From Candidatus Sediminicultor tertius (GTDB lineage: Bacteria; Atribacterota; Phoenicimicrobiia; Phoenicimicrobiales; Phoenicimicrobiaceae), in assembly GCA_003527405.1 (NCBI GenBank), contig DPXH01000208.1:1182-6234 (forward strand): a stretch of 5,053 nt of DNA. Reading direction: 5' to 3'. The notes under the pieces are model-generated. The model saw nothing but the letters and a program-made list of their open reading frames with translations, had not been told where the DNA came from and searched no databases. Both the position numbers and the translations under genes were made by a program. Of the stretch, positions 1-5,053 are shown one piece after another. The number at the start of each line of letters is the position of its first letter. Within the stretch, counting starts at the first letter, position 1.

Positions 1-32
1 CCCCTACTTTCTAAACGCCACCCGCCAATAAT

Positions 33-67
33 CTTCTGACTCCTGAATACTGGCTCCTGACTTCTTT
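33..67. repeat. Degenerate heptanucleotide array A (about 5 units, consensus CTCCTGA)
   Basis: Five consecutive 7-bp units begin at 33, 40, 47, 54 and 61. The units at 40 and 54 are identical (CTCCTGA), those at 33 and 47 vary around it, and the last is half degenerate. The period is exactly 7 with no indel. It resembles the short tandemly repeated repetitive (STRR) heptads known from cyanobacterial intergenic DNA. No coding capacity is seen here. Confidence 0.75.
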
Positions 68-75
68 TTTCTTAA

Positions 76-107
76 CCAGATACGATTCACGAAATACGAG
101 ATACTAA
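76..107. repeat. Degenerate heptanucleotide array B (consensus CGANATA)
   Basis: Consecutive 7-bp units start at 76, 83, 90, 97 and 104. The central ones follow CGA-x-x-(T/C)-A, with CGAAATA at 90 and CGAGATA at 97. The period is again exactly 7, but the unit sequence is unrelated to array A, which ends 8 bp to the left. Confidence 0.7.
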
Positions 108-120
108 TTTAGTCCTAATA

Positions 121-139
121 GACAGGCGAGACGCCTGTC
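121..139. repeat. Perfect GC-rich palindrome, 8-bp stem and 3-nt loop
   Basis: GACAGGCG (121-128) pairs perfectly with CGCCTGTC (132-139) around the loop AGA. It stands out in AT-rich surroundings. A direct repeat GTCCTA lies at 112-117 and again at 137-142. A run of seven T lies at 146-152, on the plus-strand side and 6 nt beyond the stem. On the minus strand, where the neighbouring gene ends, no T tract follows, so it is a poor intrinsic terminator for that gene. It looks more like a dispersed REP-type palindromic element. Confidence 0.65.
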
Positions 140-171
140 CTACGATTTTTTTAAAAACTTGGAAATCACAA

Positions 172-206
172 CCTGTAACTCATTACACATTACATATTAC
201 GATTAA
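172..206. repeat. Degenerate heptanucleotide array C (consensus CACATTA), overlapping a stop codon
   Basis: Units of 7 bp start at 172, 179, 186, 193 and 200. The central three are CTCATTA, CACATTA and CATATTA, and the outer two are more divergent. The last unit (CGATTAA, 200-206) contains the complement of the TAA stop codon (203-205) of the QueG-like gene, so the array abuts and slightly enters the coding region. Confidence 0.7.
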
Positions 207-1360
207 ATCATCCTTAAAGCATTAGTAATTTCTTCTCTTACTTCTCTGTCCCCTTCAATCTTTAGAGCTTTTTCTAATGCAAATTTCGCTTTTTCTCCTC
301 CAATTTTACCCAGAGCCCAGGCAGTATGACCTCTCACCATTGGATTATCGTCTTCCTGTAATACTTTAATCAGGGGAACAACAGCCCGGGGGTCACCAAT
401 ATTACCCAAAGCCAGAATGGCATTTCTTTTGATTGCCTCTTTTGGTCTCATGGCAATCTGATTATAAGCAAAATACCTCTGAAATTCCTCTTCGGTAATT
501 TGCAATAATGGCATTAAAGGTATCTTTGAGCCGATATAGCCATATTCCGGTTTATATTTTTTAAGTTTCACTTTACGGTTCTGGGGGCAGACCTCCTGAC
601 AGGTAGTGCAGCCATACAGTCTATCCTCCCATTTTTCCCGGAAAGCTAAAGGTACATTCATCGGTCTTTCTGAAATAAACTGAAGACATTTAGTCCTATC
701 GATTACATAAGGGGAAACAATGGCCTTAGTCGGACATGAATCGATACATATTGTGCAATCACCACAATCCTGCTGAAGGGGTTCATCTGTGTCTAATTCT
801 AATTCGGTTATAACTTCTCCCAGAACTACCCAGGAACCAAATCTTTCGGTGATGATTATCCCATTTTTCCCATACCAGCCTACTCCGGCCCGCCGGGCAA
901 TTGGCTTTTCCGTTAAAGATATATAACAAGATTTATTTTTCGATTTATATTTATAATTAGTCTCTTGATTTATAAAATCAATTATTTTTTTTAGTTTTAA
1001 TTTTACATCATAATAAAAATTACCCGCATCGTACTTGGCAATCTTCCCACAGAGTTGTCCTTTATCTTGAACATCTTCCGTCTCTTCTATTAAATAACAC
1101 TCAGCAACACTAATTATAGATTTCACTCTTTTTAAAATACTTTTTGGATTACATCTTCTACTAATTTTATTTAGATTTAGTTGATTAGGTCTTACTGAAA
1201 TATTTCCTGAGGTATAGTAGTCATTTTTCGGGATATAACCTTTTTCTACACTTTCTATAAGATGCTTTTCTGCTTCCGGAAAACTCTCGGCATTAGTAAT
1301 CCTGACGATATCTAAACCAATTTCTTCTCCTAATTCTTTTATCTTTGCAGCTAATGACAT
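203..1360 (-). CDS. QueG-like double [4Fe-4S] cluster protein with C-terminal HEAT repeats (epoxyqueuosine reductase family, divergent)
   Basis: The protein has 385 aa, the usual QueG length. The ATG at 1360 is chosen because AGGAG (1367-1371) lies 6 nt upstream; the open frame extending to 1441 would translate repeat DNA. QueG proteins reduce epoxyqueuosine in tRNA to queuosine using cobalamin and two [4Fe-4S] clusters, in the cytoplasm. Visible family features are the RxxNPKxIL/KSIISVA stretch (about 69-86), RRAGVGWYGKNG (156-167), GSWVVLGEVIT (175-185), the ferredoxin-like set C199-C202-C205-C209P, C225 and C251-C254-C258P, and two HEAT-like repeats (about 311-385, with RNAILALGNIGD and RGHTAWALGKIG). 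Oddities: the position expected for the catalytic Asp of the VD(T/S)xP motif aligns by eye with Cys145, and the KDYH-type motif reads NFYY (114-117). Family membership is firm; activity on epoxyqueuosine is doubtful. It follows the activator gene after about 130 nt of repeat-rich DNA on the same strand. Confidence 0.85.
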   Translation of the reverse strand: MSLAAKIKELGEEIGLDIVRITNAESFPEAEKHLIESVEKGYIPKNDYYTSGNISVRPNQLNLNKISRRCNPKSILKRVKSIISVAECYLIEETEDVQDKGQLCGKIAKYDAGNFYYDVKLKLKKIIDFINQETNYKYKSKNKSCYISLTEKPIARRAGVGWYGKNGIIITERFGSWVVLGEVITELELDTDEPLQQDCGDCTICIDSCPTKAIVSPYVIDRTKCLQFISERPMNVPLAFREKWEDRLYGCTTCQEVCPQNRKVKLKKYKPEYGYIGSKIPLMPLLQITEEEFQRYFAYNQIAMRPKEAIKRNAILALGNIGDPRAVVPLIKVLQEDDNPMVRGHTAWALGKIGGEKAKFALEKALKIEGDREVREEITNALRMI

Positions 1361-1366
1361 AAAAAA

Positions 1367-1371
1367 CTCCT
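1367..1371 (-). promoter_or_regulatory. Ribosome binding site (AGGAG) fixing the QueG-like start
   Basis: On the minus strand AGGAG is followed by six T and then ATG (1360-1358). It supports a start 27 codons inside the longest open frame, whose extra N-terminal residues come from arrays D and E. Confidence 0.8.
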
Positions 1372-1375
1372 GATT

Positions 1376-1415
1376 CAATTCACCAATTGACCGATTCTCC
1401 AATTCTCCGATTAAG
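1376..1415. repeat. Degenerate octanucleotide array D (consensus C(A/G)ATTCTC)
   Basis: Units of 8 bp begin at 1376, 1384, 1392, 1400 and 1408. Every unit starts C(A/G)ATT and the remaining three bases vary (CAC, GAC, CTC, CTC, AAG). This is the only array here with period 8. It lies just upstream of the Shine-Dalgarno sequence of the QueG-like gene, inside the 129-nt gap 1361-1489. Confidence 0.75.
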
Positions 1416-1426
1416 ATAAAAAGAGA

Positions 1427-1447
1427 AGATGCAAGATGCAAGTTGCA
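1427..1447. repeat. Heptanucleotide array E (3 units, AGATGCA)
   Basis: Two identical AGATGCA units (1427-1433, 1434-1440) are followed by AGTTGCA (1441-1447). To its right, 1450-1471 is a T/C-rich low-complexity tract with a loose TTTATC motif. No convincing promoter or terminator is seen in this gap. Confidence 0.75.
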
Positions 1448-1471
1448 CCTTATTTTTATCTTTATCTTTTC

Positions 1472-1506
1472 TTCACTAAATACTAGCGACTATTCACTAT
1501 ATACTA
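1472..1506. repeat. Degenerate heptanucleotide array F (consensus xxxACTA), running into the activator 3' end
   Basis: Five 7-bp units start at 1472, 1479, 1486, 1493 and 1500, and each ends in ACTA. TTCACTA occurs twice (1472 and 1493). The right half, 1490-1506, is also the stop codon and last residues of the activator gene, so the array spans the gene boundary. Confidence 0.75.
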
Positions 1507-2269
1507 TCTTTCTAGCTGCAATAGCTGCTCCTAAAGCTCCCACTATTTGGGGTTCCTCGGGAACAAAAACTTTAGCCTTTAACCTCTTCTTCAGGGCTTG
1601 TACCATTCCTGTATTTTTTGCTACTCCACCGGTTAGAGTGATAATATTTTCCAGTCTTAATCTACAAGCCATACTACAAATTCGATTGGAGATAGCCTTA
1701 TGCAAACCTCTGATAATATCTTCTTTGGCACAACCTTCAGCAACCAATGAAATTACTTCCGACTCGGCAAATACCGTACACATACTACTTATAGTTATTT
1801 TCTTCTTCGACTTTAAAGATTCATTCCCCAATTCTTCTGTCTTTACCCCTAAGGCCTGAGCCATAACCTCCAAGAATCTACCTGTCCCCGCAGCACATTT
1901 ATCGTTCATAATAAAATCAACTACCCGACCATTTTTATCGATACTTATTACTTTACTATCTTGCCCACCGATATCAATAACTGTCCGTGTCTCAGGATTT
2001 AACCAATTTGCCCCCAGGGCATGACAGGTAATTTCGGTGATGGACTTATCAGCAAAAGGAACATTTATCCTTCCATAACCAGTAGCAACTATAGATGATA
2101 GATTTTTAAAATTATCTCCGGATTTTTTTAGTGTCATTTCCAGGCAATCTCGGATCAATTTATTTACATCAGCACCGGTAGGAATAATAGTAAAACTTTT
2201 TATTTTTTCATCTTCAAGAATAAGCGTTTTAATAGTTAAGGAACCTACATCCAGTCCTGCTACAGTCAT
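1490..2269 (-). CDS. ATP-dependent activator of 2-hydroxyacyl-CoA dehydratase/DCCP-type enzymes (HgdC/BadF family ASKHA ATPase)
   Basis: The protein has 259 aa, close to the roughly 260 aa of HgdC. Family members are homodimers that hold one [4Fe-4S] cluster between subunits and use ATP to drive a very low-potential electron into a partner enzyme. Visible motifs are the N-terminal phosphate loop GLDVGSLTIK (5-14), the second ATPase motif VIDIGGQDSKVI (97-108), the cluster-cysteine motif NDKCAAGTGRFLE (C125), the second cluster cysteine in SSMCTVFAESEV (C164), and the adenosine-side motif LTGGVAKNTG (212-221). The end, PQIVGALGAAIAA, is also typical. Only one activator gene is present, suggesting a homodimer of the HgdC type rather than a BcrA/BcrD-like pair. 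A purine-rich AGGGG at 2275-2279 precedes the ATG by 5 nt. It follows the 420-aa subunit gene by 33 nt, so its electron acceptor is most likely the pair encoded upstream. The last residues and stop lie in repeat array F. Confidence 0.93.
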   Translation of the reverse strand: MTVAGLDVGSLTIKTLILEDEKIKSFTIIPTGADVNKLIRDCLEMTLKKSGDNFKNLSSIVATGYGRINVPFADKSITEITCHALGANWLNPETRTVIDIGGQDSKVISIDKNGRVVDFIMNDKCAAGTGRFLEVMAQALGVKTEELGNESLKSKKKITISSMCTVFAESEVISLVAEGCAKEDIIRGLHKAISNRICSMACRLRLENIITLTGGVAKNTGMVQALKKRLKAKVFVPEEPQIVGALGAAIAARKIVYSE

Positions 2270-2274
2270 TTTTT

Positions 2275-2279
2275 CCCCT
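2275..2279 (-). promoter_or_regulatory. Ribosome binding site (AGGGG) of the activator
   Basis: On the minus strand AGGGG stands 5 nt before the ATG at 2269, within the short 33-nt spacer after the 420-aa subunit gene. It supports this start, which also places the DVGS phosphate loop at the expected N-terminal position. Confidence 0.6.
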
Positions 2280-2302
2280 ATTCTGTAAATTTTTTTAATT
2301 CT

Positions 2303-3565
2303 TTAAGACAACATCTCTAAGAAGGCTTCAATTCTGGTTCGGGTCTGCCCTTTAGAATAATTACGAGAATCAGCACCGTCACCATCTAATATTAACATAG
2401 GTATGCCTTTTTCTTGCAAAAAATCCTTAATAATATATGCTCCTCCACAACTTTGGCGACATCCCCTTTGAGAAAAATGGATTACTCCGTCTATCTTATA
2501 TTCTCTTACCAAATTATATACCGTTTTTATTCTTCTCTCTATGGGACCTACACCAAAATTAGAAGTCATTTTTTGTGCCAAACTTTCCCATGGCCTTTGA
2601 GGATCTAAAGCTTGCCAATAGACATAACTTACCTCTTCAAAGGAAATTACTGCCTTATTTTCTTTAAGATTTTGTATTATCTCGTTTTTATAATAAGGTC
2701 TTACCTGGTGAAGCCACAGAATACGATGTTTCTCTTCCTTCAAAACGCCAATCTTCCGATTAACCTTCTCTTCCGTCTCTTGATACAAAGTATGATAAAA
2801 CCGTAACCCTTTCTTCGCCCCCAAAGAAGAAAAGAACATATATAGGATATAAGCCATAGCATCCCATCCTGATAAAGGAGAGGGGACATTTTTTCTAAAC
2901 TCATTAAGCTTTATTATATATTCTCTAGTTTGGTTAGACAAATTAAAAAAATAATTTATTTTTTCATTGCTTAAGTGTTGCCCGTTAACTTTACCTATTT
3001 TATAGGCAATTTCTTCTAATTGAGCAGCAAGATATTTCTGGGAATTTAAATCATCATAATAAGGGGTATTGATTAAATAATATTCACAATTATAATATTT
3101 ACTCATATTACGAAAAAATTTAGTAGAACCATCACATAATTGGGAACTAGAAATAATTAAATCTGGTTTAGGAAACCAGTCTTTTAAAACCAGACCGGCT
3201 GCTACTCGATAAAATGAACATAAATCAGTAGTGTAAAATTTTGATTCAGAAGTTTCTATTAAATAATTAGCTGTACCTATAGATGCCAATACTCCGGAAA
3301 TAACTTCAGGATAGATGGGAAAAAGATCCAAAGCATAAAACAATTCAGAGGGAGTATAAATATTAGTCCAAACTACCGGCTTTCTTTTTTTGCAGGCTTC
3401 TTTAAGTTGATAAAAAAGAAAATCTAACCAGATCTTAAAACTTTCCGGGCTTTTTCTAAAATACAATTTTGAACCTGCCTTAATGATGTTATAAGTATTA
3501 GAGTTTTTAGCTATCTTTTTTATTAATGCAGATTTAAAATCATCATTCAAAAAATTATCCGGCAA
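2303..3565 (-). CDS. 2-hydroxyacyl-CoA dehydratase D-component family protein, larger subunit (HadB/FldB-like, three-cysteine type)
   Basis: The protein has 420 aa, near the 405-410 aa of HadB/FldB-type subunits. These proteins hold a [4Fe-4S] cluster that receives one electron from the HgdC-type activator. Visible blocks are WTNIYTPSELFYALDLFPIYPE (66-87), TTDLCSFYRVAAG (C116), DLIISSSQLCDG (C144), GVIHFSQRGCRQSCGG (C369, C373) and the C-terminal LDGDGADSRN ... TRIEAFLEML (393-419). C116, C144 and C369 are the probable cluster ligands. The N-terminal cysteine found in the sister subunit (C28) is Asn68 here. The start is a TTG at 3565 with a strong GGAGG 9 nt upstream; no ATG occurs until residue 154, which is too late. 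It overlaps the sister gene by 11 nt, implying translational coupling and probably heterodimer formation. The actual substrate is unknown; dehydratase or reductase activity are both possible. Confidence 0.88.
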   Translation of the reverse strand: MPDNFLNDDFKSALIKKIAKNSNTYNIIKAGSKLYFRKSPESFKIWLDFLFYQLKEACKKRKPVVWTNIYTPSELFYALDLFPIYPEVISGVLASIGTANYLIETSESKFYTTDLCSFYRVAAGLVLKDWFPKPDLIISSSQLCDGSTKFFRNMSKYYNCEYYLINTPYYDDLNSQKYLAAQLEEIAYKIGKVNGQHLSNEKINYFFNLSNQTREYIIKLNEFRKNVPSPLSGWDAMAYILYMFFSSLGAKKGLRFYHTLYQETEEKVNRKIGVLKEEKHRILWLHQVRPYYKNEIIQNLKENKAVISFEEVSYVYWQALDPQRPWESLAQKMTSNFGVGPIERRIKTVYNLVREYKIDGVIHFSQRGCRQSCGGAYIIKDFLQEKGIPMLILDGDGADSRNYSKGQTRTRIEAFLEMLS

Positions 3566-4691
3566 ATTCTAATACCTCCAAAAATGCCTGTATCCTCGTT
3601 TTTATTCTCCCCGAAGTACTGGAAGTAAATTCTCCTTCTAAGCAAAGACTGGGAATTTTATGTTTCTGTAACCTTTCTCTTATTATAGGCAATTCAAAAA
3701 AAGAAGTATCACAAAATTTTAAATTATAAAAAATTACTCCTTTTACCTGATTTTCTTTAATAATCTTTAAAAGATATTCCCATCTCTTTTCTAAATTCAT
3801 CATACGGGGACAGGGAGTTTTGCTTAAATAGTATTCTGCTAAAAGTCTAAGAGGGTTGTTATTTATCTTTTTTGACGTTTTGAGCGGAATTTGATTTTGA
3901 AAATATCTGTTTCCCGTACACATATCTACAAAAACTATCTTGCCCCCATAATCTTCTATCACTTCTGCTATACTTAAATCATCCATAATGGTCCCGGTAA
4001 TAAGAATTTTAGATTTATTCTCAATCTGGGAGTCATCAGATAAAATCTTATCTTCTATTTTTACGCCTTTTACAAATTTTTTTAAAAGTCCGTTATACTC
4101 TTCTTGAGGGAAACTCATACTCCCCTTGACTATTTGTAAAAATTCTACTGCTGACAAAGAAACTTTTTCATTTATATATAAATCAAATAATTCAGCCAAT
4201 AATTCACGGGTTTTATTGCAAACCGAAATTGCCTGATAGAGCGAATCTTCAGATATCTTTATCTTAAATTTTTCTTCTAACCCATCTATTAACGATTGAA
4301 GATTGTCTTGATAATACTGAATATCTTTCGCAGAATTATCCCGAGGTAAATCTAATAAATAGATAAAAGTCCCTTGGACATAATGTCTCCAGGCATCATA
4401 AAGTCTACGCATAGCATCACAGGAGTTTACTATTATTAGATTATCTGCATATTCAGATTCCTTGCCTAAAACTTCTCCCAAACAACTACGGACATAAGGG
4501 CAAAAATTACTGTCTAAATATGAATTAGCCAGAGAAGGGTCTGTGCTAGGTATAATTCTATAAGGATGAAATCCAGCAGCGATAATTATTTCTACAGGAG
4601 TATAAGTACATACCCATCCCATTATCGGTTTTTTTATAGTTTCTAAAACCCTATTTTTGTGGCAAATATAATCTAAAAATTCTACCTTCAT
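3555..4691 (-). CDS. 2-hydroxyacyl-CoA dehydratase D-component family protein, smaller subunit (six-cysteine, double-cubane-like)
   Basis: The protein has 378 aa, close to HadC/FldC-type subunits (about 375). Blocks in order are GWVCTYTPVEIIIAAGFHPYRI (25-46, C28), FCPYVRSCLG (C64, C70), IVNSCDAMRRLYDAW (C91), TPCPRMMNLEKRW (C294), YNLKFCDTSFFELP (C327) and the C-terminal GRIKTRIQAFLEVLEF. These blocks resemble double-cubane cluster proteins and relatives such as YjiM more than classical dehydratase subunits. Those double-cubane proteins carry an [8Fe-9S] cluster and perform ATP-driven low-potential reductions with an HgdC-like partner. The ATG at 4691 overlaps the TGA of the upstream membrane-protein gene (ATGA) and has only a weak purine-rich leader, so translation probably depends on coupling. 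It shares 11 nt with the following 420-aa gene. The family is certain; the cluster type and substrate are inference. Confidence 0.9.
   Translation of the reverse strand: MKVEFLDYICHKNRVLETIKKPIMGWVCTYTPVEIIIAAGFHPYRIIPSTDPSLANSYLDSNFCPYVRSCLGEVLGKESEYADNLIIVNSCDAMRRLYDAWRHYVQGTFIYLLDLPRDNSAKDIQYYQDNLQSLIDGLEEKFKIKISEDSLYQAISVCNKTRELLAELFDLYINEKVSLSAVEFLQIVKGSMSFPQEEYNGLLKKFVKGVKIEDKILSDDSQIENKSKILITGTIMDDLSIAEVIEDYGGKIVFVDMCTGNRYFQNQIPLKTSKKINNNPLRLLAEYYLSKTPCPRMMNLEKRWEYLLKIIKENQVKGVIFYNLKFCDTSFFELPIIRERLQKHKIPSLCLEGEFTSSTSGRIKTRIQAFLEVLEFAG
3575..3579 (-). promoter_or_regulatory. Strong ribosome binding site (GGAGG) deciding a TTG start inside the upstream gene
   Basis: GGAGG lies within the last codons of the 378-aa gene, 9 nt before the TTG at 3565. 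The alternative TTG at 3550 would have a 24-nt spacer. The site therefore supports the non-ATG start and the 11-nt gene overlap. Confidence 0.75.
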
Positions 4692-5053
4692 TGCTTAATC
4701 TTTTTTCTTAAAGCCTGGATCATAATAGTTATACCTACAGCAATCAAAATTACCGGCCACAGTTTATTCCAGCCTACCCAGGGGAAGAAACCGTTCAATA
4801 AAAAGATTAAACCTACAGCTATTACAATTATGCCTCCCAAAATCCTTCTATTTTTTTCTGATTTATGAGAAAGTTCTTCTGATTCAAAATGCTCTTTAAC
4901 CTCTTTAATTACATCCTTTGTACCCTTTTTGACTTTTTCTTTTATCTTTTCTCTCTCTTCAAAAGCTTCATCAGAAACCTGATCAGGATTCTTGGGGATT
5001 ACAATCCAGGCAATAATGTAAGCGACAACTCCTGCTCCTCCTATAAGTACAAC
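4688..5053 (-). CDS. PspC-domain membrane protein with DUF5668/LiaF-like transmembrane pair, partial (N-terminus beyond window)
   Basis: An open frame with no stop enters from the right edge and ends at TGA (4690-4688); 121 codons are visible. Residues 1-20 of the fragment (IGGAGVVAYIIAWIVIP) match the C-terminal membrane helix of a PspC domain, which usually ends in a YxxxWxxIP pattern. A charged Lys/Glu-rich linker follows (about 25-70). Two hydrophobic helices come next (about 71-90 and 97-114) around FFPWVGWNKLWPV, typical of the DUF5668 or LiaI/LiaF-type region. The protein ends in a basic RKKIK tail. PspC and LiaF-type proteins sense or respond to envelope stress in the cytoplasmic membrane. 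The stop overlaps the start of the 378-aa subunit gene (ATGA), an unexpected pairing for a membrane-stress protein. Domain assignment is by eye. Confidence 0.8.
   Translation of the reverse strand, partial: VVLIGGAGVVAYIIAWIVIPKNPDQVSDEAFEEREKIKEKVKKGTKDVIKEVKEHFESEELSHKSEKNRRILGGIIVIAVGLIFLLNGFFPWVGWNKLWPVILIAVGITIMIQALRKKIKQ

Noticed and set aside
121..152. Intrinsic terminator
   Set aside because: For the minus-strand gene there is no T run after the stem. On the plus strand the T run begins 6 nt past the stem and no plus-strand gene is visible to terminate.
33..206. CRISPR array
   Set aside because: Units are 7 bp, directly adjacent with no spacers, and no cas gene is present.
1361..1441. 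Longer N-terminus for the QueG-like protein, starting at 1441
   Set aside because: The extra 27 residues translate repeat arrays D and E, while a good AGGAG with 6-nt spacing sits before the ATG at 1360, where family similarity begins.
1411..1447. Promoter for the QueG-like gene (TTGCAT, 17 nt, TATCTT on the minus strand)
   Set aside because: It matches only about half of each consensus box and arises from repeat array E and low-complexity DNA, so it is too weak to call.
1443..1859. Plus-strand open frame of 138 codons
   Set aside because: It lies opposite the activator gene, whose motifs are clear; its start lies in repeat DNA and its product has no recognisable domain.
2414..2806. Two plus-strand open frames of 64 codons each (2414-2608 and 2612-2806)
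   Set aside because: Both are antisense to the well-supported 420-aa subunit gene and show no recognisable motif.
3548..3550. Alternative TTG start for the 420-aa subunit
   Set aside because: It is 24 nt from the GGAGG, whereas the TTG at 3565 is at 9 nt.

Overview
The window is the minus-strand end of an AT-rich operon from what looks like an uncultured strict anaerobe. Every recognisable gene runs right to left, in the order PspC-domain membrane protein (cut by the window edge), 378-aa and 420-aa members of the 2-hydroxyacyl-CoA dehydratase D-component (HgdB/FldC/DCCP) superfamily, an HgdC/BadF-type ATPase activator, and a QueG-like iron-sulfur/corrinoid protein. The first three genes overlap (4 nt, then 11 nt) and the activator follows after 33 nt, so at least four genes look co-transcribed and translationally coupled. 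The QueG-like gene follows after about 130 nt and is on the same strand, but may or may not belong to the same transcript. Taxonomy cannot be fixed from the sequence. Low GC, oxygen-sensitive Fe-S enzymes and intergenic arrays of degenerate 7-bp repeats suggest an anaerobic candidate-phylum type of bacterium (Atribacterota- or Omnitrophota-like), but this is only an impression.

Layout. Positions 1-202 are non-coding and hold three different degenerate heptanucleotide arrays and one perfect hairpin palindrome. Positions 203-1360 hold the QueG-like gene. The gap 1361-1489 holds three more short arrays (one of period 8, two of period 7) plus a T/C-rich tract. Positions 1490-2269 hold the activator, 2303-3565 the 420-aa subunit, 3555-4691 the 378-aa subunit, and 4688-5053 the C-terminal 121 residues of the PspC/DUF5668-type protein.

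Likely working model (inference). The activator hydrolyses ATP to push a very low-potential electron from its subunit-bridging [4Fe-4S] cluster into the pair of D-component proteins, which then carry out a difficult reduction or a radical dehydration. The substrate is unknown: no CoA-transferase, CoA-ligase, acyl-CoA dehydrogenase or transporter is visible. The two D-component proteins are not equivalent. The 378-aa protein has a six-cysteine set resembling double-cubane cluster proteins, while the 420-aa protein has a dehydratase-like three-cysteine set. The QueG-like protein keeps all eight cluster cysteines and C-terminal HEAT repeats, but appears to lack the general-acid Asp of true epoxyqueuosine reductases, so it may serve another role, possibly linked to this reductase. 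These two departures, and the heptad arrays that supply the stop codons of two genes, are the most interesting points in the window.
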